A DNA stretch of 20,746 nt from Methanolinea sp. UBA473 (GTDB taxonomy: Archaea > Halobacteriota > Methanomicrobia > Methanomicrobiales > Methanospirillaceae): NCBI GenBank assembly GCA_002509495.1, contig DAEV01000054.1:1-20746 (forward strand), read 5' to 3'. This document shows, one piece after another, positions 14,535 to 20,746 of the stretch (its first letter is position 1; each line of letters begins with the position of its first letter). The notes beneath the pieces were generated by a model. It worked only from the letters and a program-made list of their open reading frames with translations, searched no databases and had not been told where the DNA came from. The position numbers and the translations under genes are program-made.

Positions 14535-15025
14535 TGCGACGGCTACCCGGGGACAAACGCCATTTTTTTAAGGTGCCCTTCGGGCAGCTCTTTTCTGAAT
14601 TCTGTGACCTTCTCCCCCAAATAGCAGGCCGTGAGGTCTATACGGTGGGCGATATCGTGACCCGGAATGCCCTGGAGTGGGGCGTCTCTCCAACGATTGC
14701 AGTGGTCGACGGGCACACGATGCGGGAACCCTGTGAAACAACGCCAGATGTCTTTCAGAGGATCATCCGGGCTAAAAATCCTCCGGGAACCCTTACCGAT
14801 GAACTGATCTGCGCCCTGGAAGACGCAGTCGCCTCGCCGCCGGCCCTTCTTGTGGTGGAGGGGGAGGAAGATCTCGCGGTGATTCCCCTTATCCTCACCG
14901 CTCCTCTCGGGGGAGTGGTCCTCTACGGCCAGCCTGGGGAAGGGGTTGTCCTTTCGGTTATTGACGAGGCCGCCAGGGAAAAGGCGGCCGCCATGATCGC
15001 ATTTTTTATCCGGGTCGACGAGTGA
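14534..15025 (+). CDS. GTP-dependent dephospho-CoA kinase (DUF359)
   Basis: Catalyses the last step of CoA biosynthesis in many archaea, phosphorylating dephospho-CoA with GTP; unrelated to bacterial CoaE. The 163-residue length is typical. Conserved DUF359 motifs: TVGDIVT (37-43), VVDGHTMRE (58-65), VVEGEEDLAVIPLI (107-120) and VLYGQPGEGVV (129-139). The ATG is fixed by the TGATG overlap with spt4; a longer upstream reading overlaps spt4 and has no family similarity. Its association with rpoE', spt4 and S24e is common in archaeal genomes and probably reflects shared growth-linked expression rather than a shared reaction. Confidence 0.92.
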   Translation: MRRLPGDKRHFFKVPFGQLFSEFCDLLPQIAGREVYTVGDIVTRNALEWGVSPTIAVVDGHTMREPCETTPDVFQRIIRAKNPPGTLTDELICALEDAVASPPALLVVEGEEDLAVIPLILTAPLGGVVLYGQPGEGVVLSVIDEAAREKAAAMIAFFIRVDE

Positions 15026-15057
15026 ACCGGTTCAGACCTTCCGTCATAGAGCCAGAG

Positions 15058-15065
15058 TATAAATA
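15058..15065 (+). promoter_or_regulatory. TATA box of the rps24e-rps27ae-kae1 unit
   Basis: TATAAATA lies 37 nt before the rps24e ATG. A start near 15087 would give a leader of about 8 nt. It suggests the ribosomal-protein segment has its own promoter inside the larger cluster. Confidence 0.55.
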
Positions 15066-15094
15066 ACTTCGATGCGTATCATAAGAGGATACCG

Positions 15095-15391
15095 ATGGAA
15101 TTCGAGGTTACCAGAGATACAAGGAATGAGCTCCTGGAGAGGAGGGAGGTGGAATTTGCCCTCCGTTTCGATGGCTCGACACCGTCTCGCGTGCAGGTGA
15201 TCGGAAAACTTTCCGCCCTGTTAAACGTGAACGAGAAGCAGGTTGCCCTGGATTCTCTGAAGACGGGTTTTGGCAGGACCGAATGTACCGGAAGTGCCCG
15301 GATCTATGATACGGAGGAGAGGAGGAACAGGATCGAGCGATCCTTTATACTCTCGCGGGGCGTTCCAAAGCCAAAAGAGGAAGGTGCGTAA
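15095..15391 (+). CDS. rps24e: 30S ribosomal protein S24e
   Basis: A 98-residue small-subunit protein of the archaeal/eukaryotic S24e family. The N-terminus MEFEVTRDTRNELLERREVEFAL, the middle RVQVIGKLSALLNVNEKQVALDSLKTGFGRTECTGSARIY and the basic end match the family along the whole length. A GAGGAT stretch lies about 6 nt before the ATG. rps27ae follows after 3 nt. Confidence 0.96.
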   Translation: MEFEVTRDTRNELLERREVEFALRFDGSTPSRVQVIGKLSALLNVNEKQVALDSLKTGFGRTECTGSARIYDTEERRNRIERSFILSRGVPKPKEEGA

Positions 15392-15394
15392 GGA

Positions 15395-15574
15395 ATGGCT
15401 GCAAAGAAGGCCAAGCAGGCCGGCCCGAAGAGGGGGGCGTACTATGCTCTCCAGGGTGAGAAAGTCAGTTTCGGCAGGAAGTTCTGCCCCCGGTGCGGCC
15501 CCGGCATCATCATGGCCGAACATAAAGATCGCACCGCCTGTGGGAAGTGCGGCTATACCGAGTTCAAGAAATAG
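15395..15574 (+). CDS. rps27ae: 30S ribosomal protein S27ae
   Basis: A 59-residue zinc ribosomal protein. The basic N-terminus MAAKKAKQAGPKRGAYYALQ is followed by the zinc ribbon with C31, C34 (FCPRCG) and C49, C52 (ACGKCG) and ends KCGYTEFKK, the normal family ending. It starts 3 nt after the rps24e stop, preceded by AAGGA, and ends 5 nt before the Kae1-Bud32 ATG. Confidence 0.97.
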   Translation: MAAKKAKQAGPKRGAYYALQGEKVSFGRKFCPRCGPGIIMAEHKDRTACGKCGYTEFKK

Positions 15575-15579
15575 AACAG

Positions 15580-17157
15580 ATGCCTATTTTTGGGCAGGTC
15601 TTGGGGATCGAAGGGACTGCCTGGAACCTCAGTTCCGCTCTTTTCGGGGACGACCTGGTCGCCCTCTATTCCAAACCATATAAACCGCCCCAGGGAGGGA
15701 TCCATCCCAGGGAGGCAGCGCAGCACCACGCAGCAGAGATGAAGGAGGTGATCGGCCGCGTGCTCACCGATCCTTCGAAGGTAGCTGGGATTGCATTCTC
15801 CATGGGTCCTGGTCTGGGCCCGTGTCTCAGGACGGTGGCTACCGCCGCAAGGGCCCTTTCCCTCTCGCTAGGGGTCCCGCTCGTCGGCGTCAATCATTGC
15901 GTTGCCCATATCGAGATCGGGCGGTTTGCAACAGGTTGCAGGGATCCCGTAGTTCTGTATGCGAGCGGGGCAAACACCCAGGTAATCGGTTATCTCAACC
16001 GCCGGTACCGGATTTTTGGGGAGACCCTGGATATCGGCATCGGGAACGGACTGGATAAATTTGCCAGGAGCAGGGGGCTCCCTCATCCTGGCGGACCCGC
16101 TATTGAGGATCTCGCAAAGAAAGGGATCTACATCGAGCTTCCCTATACCGTAAAAGGGATGGACCTCGCGTTTTCAGGGCTTGTGAGCGCTGCCAGTGAA
16201 ACCCGGGCAGACATTGAGGACATCTGTTACAGCCTGCAGGAAACAGCGTTCGCCATGTGCGTGGAGGTGACAGAGAGAGCTCTGGCCCACGCCGGGAAGG
16301 AGGAAGTCCTGCTTGTCGGAGGAGTCGGGGCAAATTCCCGTCTGCAGGAGATGCTCCGGACCATGTGCGAAGACAGGGGAGCTTCATTCTTCGTTCCCGA
16401 AATGAAGTACCTGGGCGATAACGGTGCCATGATTGCCTATCTGGGCAGGATCATGCTGGAACACGGTATGGAAATGAGACCGGAGGATACCCGGGTGAAT
16501 CCCTCCTTTCGGTCCGACCAGGTGGAGGTAACCTGGCGCAGTGATGAGGAGATAAGGACCGTACCGGATATCCGGACGGCTGCACCGCTCCAGGCACGCG
16601 GGGCGGAGGCCGTGGTTATCCTGGGAGACCGGGACGTAGAGAAGAAAAGGGTCGGTAAAAAGTACCGACATACGATCCTCGACCGCAGGTTAATCGCCGA
16701 ACGGACGAGGGCGGAAGCCCGGATCCTCTCCCTTGCCAGGAGGGCCGGAGTCCCGACCCCGATCATCAGGGACGTGACGGGAGACACCCTTGTGATGGAA
16801 CGGATCTCCGGGCCGCTCCTCCGTTCTGCGCTCACGCCCGCTAACGTCGAACTTGCGGGTGACACAGTCGGGATCCTTCATAAATCGGGGATCGTCCATG
16901 GAGACCTGACCACGGGCAATATGGTGATCCGGGCCGGGAGGTGCGTGCTGATCGATTTCGGCCTCTCATCGGTCTCTTCCGAGGTGGAGAGCCGTGGGGT
17001 GGATATCCATGTCCTCTTCCAGACGCTCGAGAGCACAACCGATGAATTCCCTGCCCTGAAAGAGGCATTTATCCGGGGATATTCGGAGAATTTTTCCGGC
17101 GCATCCGAGGTGCTGGAACGCGAGAGGGAGATCGAGAGGAGGGGGCGATACCTGTGA
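15580..17157 (+). CDS. Kae1-Bud32 fusion: tRNA N6-threonylcarbamoyladenosine synthase with Bud32 kinase
   Basis: Core of the KEOPS complex that makes t6A37 in ANN-decoding tRNAs. The 525 residues fuse Kae1 (about 1-322) to the Bud32 atypical kinase (about 335-525), as in several methanogens. Kae1 metal ligands are H106 and H110 (VNHCVAHIE) and D280 (YLGDNGA); nucleotide-binding motifs YASGANTQ, ETLDIGIGNGLDKF and LLVGGVGANSRLQE are present. Bud32 has the ERTRAEARIL helix, the catalytic HGDLTTGN (D442, N447), the metal-binding DFG (459-461) and the family C-terminus RRGRYL. The ATG 15580 gives MPIFGQVLGIEGTAWN, a normal Kae1 beginning. Its stop overlaps the next start as GTGA. Confidence 0.97.
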   Translation: MPIFGQVLGIEGTAWNLSSALFGDDLVALYSKPYKPPQGGIHPREAAQHHAAEMKEVIGRVLTDPSKVAGIAFSMGPGLGPCLRTVATAARALSLSLGVPLVGVNHCVAHIEIGRFATGCRDPVVLYASGANTQVIGYLNRRYRIFGETLDIGIGNGLDKFARSRGLPHPGGPAIEDLAKKGIYIELPYTVKGMDLAFSGLVSAASETRADIEDICYSLQETAFAMCVEVTERALAHAGKEEVLLVGGVGANSRLQEMLRTMCEDRGASFFVPEMKYLGDNGAMIAYLGRIMLEHGMEMRPEDTRVNPSFRSDQVEVTWRSDEEIRTVPDIRTAAPLQARGAEAVVILGDRDVEKKRVGKKYRHTILDRRLIAERTRAEARILSLARRAGVPTPIIRDVTGDTLVMERISGPLLRSALTPANVELAGDTVGILHKSGIVHGDLTTGNMVIRAGRCVLIDFGLSSVSSEVESRGVDIHVLFQTLESTTDEFPALKEAFIRGYSENFSGASEVLEREREIERRGRYL

Positions 17158-17702
17158 AGATCCGGGTGGTGACCAGCAATCCGCACAAAGCAAAGGAGAT
17201 TGCCGCTTTCTTCGAAGGAATTGCCGAGATTACTCATGTGCCGCTCGAATGCCCCGAACACAGGGACGATGACGTGGGTGAGATTGCCAGGAGAAAGGCC
17301 GAGTTTGCGTGGGAAGTGATCAAAGAGCCCCTGCTCGTAGATGATACTGCCTTCTGCATCAGGGCCCTCAAAGGATTTCCCGGACCCTATGCAGCATATG
17401 TCCTGAGAACCCTCGGGAACTCCGGGATCCTGAAACTCCTTGACGGGGAGCCGGACCGCGCTGCGTATTTTGAGACCGCGATTGCCTACGCCGATCAGGC
17501 GGGGATCCGGGTTTTCCGGGGGAGAATCGACGGCCGAATTGTTTCCGGGCGCGGATCGGGGGGATTCGGGTACGACCCTATCTTCGAGTGGGAGGGGCGG
17601 ACCCTGGCAGAACTGCCCCTCGAGGAGAAGAGCCGGATCTCCCACAGGGCGCGTGCCCTCCTTGCACTCCGGAACTGGCTCGAAGCTTCCGGAAACCAGT
17701 GA
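17154..17702 (+). CDS. XTP/dITP pyrophosphatase (Ham1/RdgB family)
   Basis: Hydrolyses non-canonical purine NTPs (XTP, ITP, dITP) to monophosphates, keeping deaminated bases out of nucleic acids. The 182 residues show the family signature TSNPHKAKE (7-15), the acidic pocket PLLVDDTAFCI, LKGFPGPYAAYVL, SGGFGYDPIFEWEG and the base-recognition SHRARAL. The GTG start overlaps the Kae1-Bud32 stop by 4 nt, so it is translationally coupled to it. Confidence 0.96.
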   Translation: MKIRVVTSNPHKAKEIAAFFEGIAEITHVPLECPEHRDDDVGEIARRKAEFAWEVIKEPLLVDDTAFCIRALKGFPGPYAAYVLRTLGNSGILKLLDGEPDRAAYFETAIAYADQAGIRVFRGRIDGRIVSGRGSGGFGYDPIFEWEGRTLAELPLEEKSRISHRARALLALRNWLEASGNQ

Positions 17703-17767
17703 GAAACGGCACAACGATTAAGTGGACAGATGACCTTTTAACTAAGACTTAAAAGTGGTGTGACACA

Positions 17768-17914
17768 ATGGCACGATTCCCGGAAGCCGAAGCGAAATTG
17801 CTGAATGTAAAGATATGCATGCGGTGCAATGCCAGAAATGCAATGCGCGCGACAAGATGCCGGAAGTGCGGGTACCTGAACCTCCGCCCCAAGAACAAGG
17901 AGCGGAAGGCGTAA
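17768..17914 (+). CDS. rpl40e: 50S ribosomal protein L40e
   Basis: A 48-residue zinc-ribbon ribosomal protein. MARFPEAEAKLLNVKICMRC is followed by a four-Cys site C17, C20, C31 and C34 (CMRCNARNAMRATRCRKCG) and a basic tail YLNLRPKNKERKA. A TATA-like CTTTTAAC at 17735-17742 lies 33 nt upstream, so it may have its own promoter, and GGTG sits 7 nt before the ATG. It is convergent with the DUF1917-like gene: only 10 nt, including a run of five T, separate the stops. Confidence 0.97.
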   Translation: MARFPEAEAKLLNVKICMRCNARNAMRATRCRKCGYLNLRPKNKERKA

Positions 17915-17918
17915 ACAC

Positions 17919-17923
17919 TTTTT
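17919..17923 (+). terminator. Short oligo-T after rpl40e
   Basis: Five T follow the rpl40e stop by 4 nt in the 10-nt convergent gap. It could end the plus-strand cluster, though it is short. Confidence 0.3.
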
Positions 17924-17924
17924 A

Positions 17925-18575
17925 TCACGCAGAATAGAAGGTTACTCTCTTTCCTTTCTGGCTGTACTCCCCTTTGAACGTCTCGATATTCCTCTTATAC
18001 CCAATCCTGTCTACGAAGCCTATTTCTCTCAACCTCTCGCGGACCCTCATGACGTCGGCTTCATCCCGCCAGTCCCTGGTATATACATAGATCACCCTCG
18101 TGGTGTCCCGGGAGTCGGGGTTGGGGCGTGCGGTGCTCACCTTGGTCGAGATCCCGAGCTCGTTGTTCCAGGTCGCGTTCCGGACCTTCACCCAGGCCTC
18201 GTCGGCGTTCTCGGGTGGGAGGAAGATGAGCCATTTTCCGGCGAGTTCCTCTTCGATCGCCTCGGGATGGACCGAAGGGGCATCCAGGACGATCCAGTAC
18301 ATCGTCGTGGTGCGGCTCGGAATGGTTCCCTCGCCCTGGCGTATCAGTTCGTATACCAGGTCAGGCCCCCCGTATCTCTGGATCAGGGCATCTCCAAGTT
18401 CGGGGTAATCCGCTTGGAACCTGGAAAACACCGCATTGAACCTCTCCCGAAAGTCGATCCGGCCTTCCACCAGCGAGTACAGGAGGATCCGCTCCGACTG
18501 GAGATCTTTCGTAATCTGGTGGAAGAGGAGACCGAAGGCCGCGTCCGTTAGAGTCCCGGGATCGACATCACTCAT
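17925..18575 (-). CDS. DUF1917 / BLES03-like protein
   Basis: A 216-residue soluble protein. Residues about 85-205 (TTTMYWIVLDAPS, GKWLIFLPPENADEAWVKV, NELGISTKVSTARP, RVIYVYTRDW, DVMRVRERLREIGF and RIGYKRNIETFKGEYSQKG) resemble the DUF1917 / basophilic-leukemia-expressed BLES03 family shared with eukaryotes, sometimes labelled a putative phosphothreonine lyase domain; the reaction is not established. The first 80 residues are a separate helical, acidic segment (FRERFNAVFSRFQADYPELGDALIQRYGGPDLVYELI). The conserved Lys, Ser and Thr of KVST and the Lys/Tyr cluster near the end could line a phosphate pocket. It is monocistronic, with convergent rpl40e on one side and thi4 upstream on the same strand. 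The family call is from memory of its motifs. Confidence 0.7.
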   Translation of the reverse strand: MSDVDPGTLTDAAFGLLFHQITKDLQSERILLYSLVEGRIDFRERFNAVFSRFQADYPELGDALIQRYGGPDLVYELIRQGEGTIPSRTTTMYWIVLDAPSVHPEAIEEELAGKWLIFLPPENADEAWVKVRNATWNNELGISTKVSTARPNPDSRDTTRVIYVYTRDWRDEADVMRVRERLREIGFVDRIGYKRNIETFKGEYSQKGKRVTFYSA

Positions 18576-18598
18576 ACATTAGGGTTGCCGGAATCAGG

Positions 18599-18604
18599 AA
18601 AAAA
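18599..18604 (-). terminator. Oligo-T after thi4 (minus strand)
   Basis: Six A on the plus strand (six T on the minus strand) lie 19 nt past the thi4 stop at 18623, just before the DUF1917-like gene. This is a plausible archaeal terminator for thi4. Confidence 0.35.
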
Positions 18605-18622
18605 GATTCTGTTGGGTGCGGA

Positions 18623-19387
18623 TCAGGGGTTTAATTTTTCGGCGACCTTTTCCGCAGCCCTCTGGCCGGAAAGGAGCATACCGCCGAAGATGGGGCCCAT
18701 CCTGGATTCCCCGGCCACCGCATTCGCCGCCATGCCGCAGACAACCAGTCCCGGGAATATCTCACGGGTATGTGAGAGGATGCTGGATTCTGCACGGTCC
18801 GCCCACATGAATCCCTCCCCCTTTACCCTGACATTACCTCCTTTACGTTCGATGAGCCGGGCGAGTACTGCATCATGGCCTGTGGCATCGACGGCATACC
18901 TGCAACCCAGCGTTAGCGGATCCACGTGGAGGCCCGTCATCTCCACAGGTGTCCAATTCACGACGAGCCCGGACAACCTCCCATCCCCCCGGATCATTAC
19001 GTCCTCAACGGATAAGAGGTTGAAAAACTCCACCCCCGCATCGCACGCGGCCGCGGTGAGTTTGGATACGGTCTCCACCGAGCCGGCTACATAGTATCCT
19101 TCGCCGAAGGCTTCGTGAGAGATGTGAAACCTCTGGAGGATCCCCCGAGCCTCTTCCTGGACAACAATCCGCGGGAGCATCATTCCTCCTCCCCACATTC
19201 CCCCTCCGATGGAAAGTTTCTTCTCAACCAGCCCAACCTTGAAGCCCTGTTCGCCGAGCAATGCAGCCGCGGTGAGGCCTGAGGGGCCGCCTCCGACCAC
19301 CGCAACATCCATCTCCAGGAATTCGAGGAGCTTTTCCATATGGGAGGCCACAATTGCCCTGCTTATGACAATCTCATCCAGCACCAT
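18623..19387 (-). CDS. thi4: Sulfide-dependent thiazole synthase (archaeal Thi4)
   Basis: Makes the thiazole moiety of thiamin from NAD, glycine and a sulfur source. The 254 residues show EIVISRAIVASHMEKL, the dinucleotide-binding VAVVGGGPSGLTAA (28-41), EKKLSIGGGMWGGGMM (55-70), TGLHVDPLTLG (151-161) and GMAANAVAGESRMGPIFGGMLLSG near the end. The residue aligned with the sacrificial Cys205 of yeast THI4 is H154, as in the Methanocaldococcus enzyme, which uses free sulfide catalytically with iron. The ATG 19387 is chosen over a GTG 9 nt upstream (19396) because GAGTGA precedes it; a TATA-like CCTTAAATT at 19421-19429 fits either. It is divergent from htpX. Confidence 0.94.
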   Translation of the reverse strand: MVLDEIVISRAIVASHMEKLLEFLEMDVAVVGGGPSGLTAAALLGEQGFKVGLVEKKLSIGGGMWGGGMMLPRIVVQEEARGILQRFHISHEAFGEGYYVAGSVETVSKLTAAACDAGVEFFNLLSVEDVMIRGDGRLSGLVVNWTPVEMTGLHVDPLTLGCRYAVDATGHDAVLARLIERKGGNVRVKGEGFMWADRAESSILSHTREIFPGLVVCGMAANAVAGESRMGPIFGGMLLSGQRAAEKVAEKLNP

Positions 19388-19420
19388 CTGATTCACTCTA
19401 AGGATCTTTCTACCTGCCCG

Positions 19421-19429
19421 AATTTAAGG
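19421..19429 (-). promoter_or_regulatory. Candidate TATA box of thi4
   Basis: CCTTAAATT on the minus strand places a start near 19399, a leader of about 12 nt to the ATG at 19387. No thiamin-pyrophosphate riboswitch is evident between thi4 and htpX. Confidence 0.45.
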
Positions 19430-19538
19430 GTAAGAGTTGTTATCGAAGATACGTCCATCCCAGCGCTCCCATAAGATTGCAGAGCGGTTTTTCAATACTA
19501 CGCTTGTATCAGTGTTATTTCAGATGCCGGCGGGAGAA

Positions 19539-19546
19539 TGTTTATC
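19539..19546 (+). promoter_or_regulatory. Candidate TATA box of htpX
   Basis: TGTTTATC in an AT-rich patch, centre about 30 nt before the ATG at 19573, predicts a start within about 4 nt of that ATG. It therefore favours 19573 over the in-frame ATG at 19477, which lies upstream of the promoter. Confidence 0.45.
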
Positions 19547-19572
19547 TCATCAACCCAGTACATATTTCTTAT

Positions 19573-20466
19573 ATGAAGAGATGGAAGCGCGATTACGGAC
19601 TCACAATGCGGGTCTGGCTGACCATGTTCCTGCTGTTTTTAGTGTACCTGATCTTCCTGGCGGTTCTCTCGATGCTGGGCGTTGGGCTTCCATTCCTGGT
19701 CGTCCTGGTCTTTCTCATGGCCTTTGTCCAGTACTTCTTCTCAGATCGGCTGGTGCTCTGGAGCACCCGTGCCCGGGTCATCGAGCCCGAAGAGTACCCG
19801 GAGCTACACCGGATGGTGGAGCGCCTTGCCAGCGAAGCAGAGATCCCAAAGCCCCGCGTCGCCATCATGCAGAGTCCCGTTCCGAATGCCTTCGCCACAG
19901 GCAGGAGCCCGAAGCACGCCGTGGTAGCGGTCACCGACTCCATCATGCGGCTCCTCTCCCCAAGGGAGCTGGAAGCGGTAATCGCCCACGAGCTCTCACA
20001 CGTCAAGAACCGCGACGTCCTGACCCTGACCATCGCCAGTTTCGTTGCGATGATCGCGGCCCTGGTAATGAACAACTTCCTATTCGCAAGCCTCTTCTCC
20101 GGTAGAGACCGGGGCGGGAATCCATGGATCATCGCGGGCATCGTGGCCATCGTGGTTTACTTCGTGGCCCAGCTCCTGATCATGGCCCTCTCCAGGTACC
20201 GGGAGTTCTCGGCGGATCGTGGGAGCGCCTACATCACAGGCAGGCCCAAAGACCTCATCTCAGCTCTCGAAAAAATCAGCGGGAGAATGGATCATGTCCC
20301 CCCTGAGCAGAAGCGGGCGGTGGAGAGCGCCAACGCCTTCTTCATCATCCCCGCCCTGTCGGGCAGCACCCTGATGGAGTTGTTCTCCACGCACCCGCCC
20401 CTGGAGAAGCGGATTGCGGCCCTGGAGCAGGTGGAGATGGAGCTGGCCGGCGGAGCCGGGTATTGA
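19573..20466 (+). CDS. htpX: HtpX-like membrane zinc metalloprotease (M48 family)
   Basis: Membrane-bound peptidase that cleaves damaged or misfolded membrane proteins. The 297 residues have two N-terminal hydrophobic helices (about 14-33 and 37-56), the zinc site HELSH (139-143; ligands H139 and H143, catalytic E140), two further hydrophobic helices (about 155-175 and 185-206) and the third ligand E211 in YREFSADRGSA. It ends in the M48 pattern STHPPLEKRIAALEQ. An upstream in-frame ATG at 19477 would add 32 residues with no family resemblance (LRLYQCYFRCRREN) and is rejected. Monocistronic; T-rich DNA follows the stop. Confidence 0.95.
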   Translation: MKRWKRDYGLTMRVWLTMFLLFLVYLIFLAVLSMLGVGLPFLVVLVFLMAFVQYFFSDRLVLWSTRARVIEPEEYPELHRMVERLASEAEIPKPRVAIMQSPVPNAFATGRSPKHAVVAVTDSIMRLLSPRELEAVIAHELSHVKNRDVLTLTIASFVAMIAALVMNNFLFASLFSGRDRGGNPWIIAGIVAIVVYFVAQLLIMALSRYREFSADRGSAYITGRPKDLISALEKISGRMDHVPPEQKRAVESANAFFIIPALSGSTLMELFSTHPPLEKRIAALEQVEMELAGGAGY

Positions 20467-20480
20467 AGAAACCAGGAACC

Positions 20481-20507
20481 TTCTTTTATTTCATTTCATT
20501 TCTATTT
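20481..20507 (+). terminator. T-rich terminator region after htpX
   Basis: A T-rich stretch with repeated ATTTC units follows htpX. A weak 5-bp stem (AAGAA 20466-20470 with TTCTT 20481-20485) precedes the richest part. It fits oligo-T-dependent archaeal termination; TTTTATTT within it could also act as a TATA box for the element downstream. Confidence 0.4.
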
Positions 20508-20518
20508 TAGCAGCATCT

Positions 20519-20579
20519 GTTGGTCGCCGAAATTACCGTGAAGGTTCCGCCTTTCGAATCCGGTGCGACCAACCGGTCG
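20519..20579 (+). other. Non-coding element with mutually exclusive hairpins
   Basis: GTTGGTCGC (20519-20527) and GCGACCAAC (20565-20573) are perfect 9-nt inverted repeats; inside, ACCG (20535-20538) pairs with CGGT (20561-20564) and GAAGG (20540-20544) with CCTTT (20550-20554). The right arm also overlaps a second hairpin, CGACC (20566-20570) with GGTCG (20575-20579) around a 4-nt loop, so both cannot form together. It sits in the 256-nt gap between htpX and the tRNA. Whether it is transcribed is unknown; a TATA-like TTTTATTT lies about 30 nt upstream. Confidence 0.3.
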
Positions 20580-20633
20580 TCGCATTGAACGGGTGAGGAG
20601 GAAAATGAATCAACCCAGGTGGCCCCGGGGTGC

Positions 20634-20648
20634 GAGGGCGGAGCCCTC
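20634..20648. repeat. GC-rich perfect inverted repeat
   Basis: GAGGGC and GCCCTC form a 6-bp stem with a 3-nt loop, preceded by an 8-bp palindrome CCCCGGGG at 20623-20630. No T run follows. It lies in non-coding DNA before the tRNA; purpose unknown. Confidence 0.4.
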
Positions 20649-20684
20649 CGGACCGGGAGTTCTGCCTATTCTACGGAACAAAAA

Positions 20685-20693
20685 ACATAATAC
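20685..20693 (+). promoter_or_regulatory. Candidate TATA box of the tRNA gene
   Basis: ACATAATAC after a run of A lies about 30-38 nt upstream of the tRNA 5' end, in the only AT-rich part of this gap. The position is right for a tRNA promoter starting a few bases before the mature end. Confidence 0.45.
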
Positions 20694-20722
20694 CGAATAT
20701 CCCCATAATAAGAAGGCAAATT

Positions 20723-20746
20723 GCATCGATGGTCTAGTGGCATGAC
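20723..20746 (+). tRNA. 5' part of a tRNA, probably tRNA-Gly (runs off window)
   Basis: The last 24 nt fit a tRNA 5' half: acceptor strand GCATCGA (20723-20729), T8-G9, then a D arm GTC TAGTGGCAT GAC in which GTC pairs with GAC and A14, G18 and G19 are in place. The string TGGTCTAGTGG is typical of archaeal tRNA-Gly. The anticodon lies outside the window, so the amino acid is inferred. Confidence 0.7.

Noticed and set aside
19477..19572. N-terminal extension of HtpX from ATG 19477
   Set aside because: It would span the likely promoter and adds 32 residues unlike M48 proteases; the hydrophobic helix and family start fit ATG 19573.
19388..19572. Thiamin-pyrophosphate riboswitch before thi4
   Set aside because: No conserved thi-box pairs were found in the short thi4 leader, and the TATA-like element leaves only about 12 nt of leader.
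20521..20571. Complete small tRNA
   Set aside because: The acceptor-like arms pair, but there is no D arm or anticodon arm, and the TTCGAAT string is not flanked by a 5-bp T stem.
20605..20745. A 46-codon frame beginning ATG after GAGGAGG
   Set aside because: It ends inside the tRNA gene, contains the GC-rich palindromes and has no recognisable protein pattern, so it is more likely chance.

Overview
The window reads as chromosome from a methanogenic archaeon, most likely of the order Methanomicrobiales. This is inferred from archaeal-type translation and transcription genes (aIF2 gamma, RpoE', Spt4, S24e, S27ae, L40e, a Kae1-Bud32 fusion), an AglB oligosaccharyltransferase, a methanogenesis-marker YcaO protein of the McrA-thioamidation type, a DUF2098 protein, GTP-dependent dephospho-CoA kinase and an archaeal Thi4. 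The DNA is moderately GC-rich, GTG/TTG starts are common, and TTTTATAG-like TATA boxes sit close upstream of several starts. I see no mobile element, CRISPR array or prophage.

Region 1 (1-8101, + strand) is a surface-glycan module. It holds the C-terminal end of a GlmU-like nucleotidylyltransferase/acetyltransferase (cut by the window edge), GlmS, two GT4-type glycosyltransferases, AglB, and a histone-deacetylase-family amidohydrolase whose ATG directly follows the aglB stop. Together these would make UDP-GlcNAc-type precursors, extend a lipid-linked glycan and transfer it to proteins. The deacetylase-like enzyme is the unexpected partner.

Region 2 (8119-12020) is a mixed set. A minus-strand YcaO gene and a plus-strand DUF2098 gene share a 56-bp divergent promoter region. 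NikR is convergent with DUF2098, their stop codons touching, and has a candidate 7-N11-7 operator upstream. Then come a small PP2C-like phosphatase with an altered metal-ligand motif and a YdjM-type membrane metal-dependent hydrolase.

Region 3 (12137-17914, + strand) is a compact information-processing cluster: aIF2 gamma, PIN-domain protein, RpoE', Spt4, GTP-dependent dephospho-CoA kinase, S24e, S27ae, Kae1-Bud32, XTP/dITP pyrophosphatase and L40e. Overlapping starts and stops (GTGA, TGATG) link many of the genes, so initiation, transcription, ribosome and tRNA-modification factors are probably co-expressed. CoA synthesis and nucleotide sanitation are carried along.

Region 4 (17925-20746) contains a minus-strand DUF1917/BLES03-like protein, minus-strand Thi4, plus-strand HtpX membrane protease, a 256-nt non-coding stretch with inverted repeats that can form two mutually exclusive hairpins, and the first 24 nt of a tRNA (probably tRNA-Gly) at the edge.

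Nothing in the window is a clear undescribed multi-gene system. The best leads are the AglB-coupled deacetylase homologue, the NikR dyad, the htpX-tRNA intergenic element and the DUF1917-like protein.
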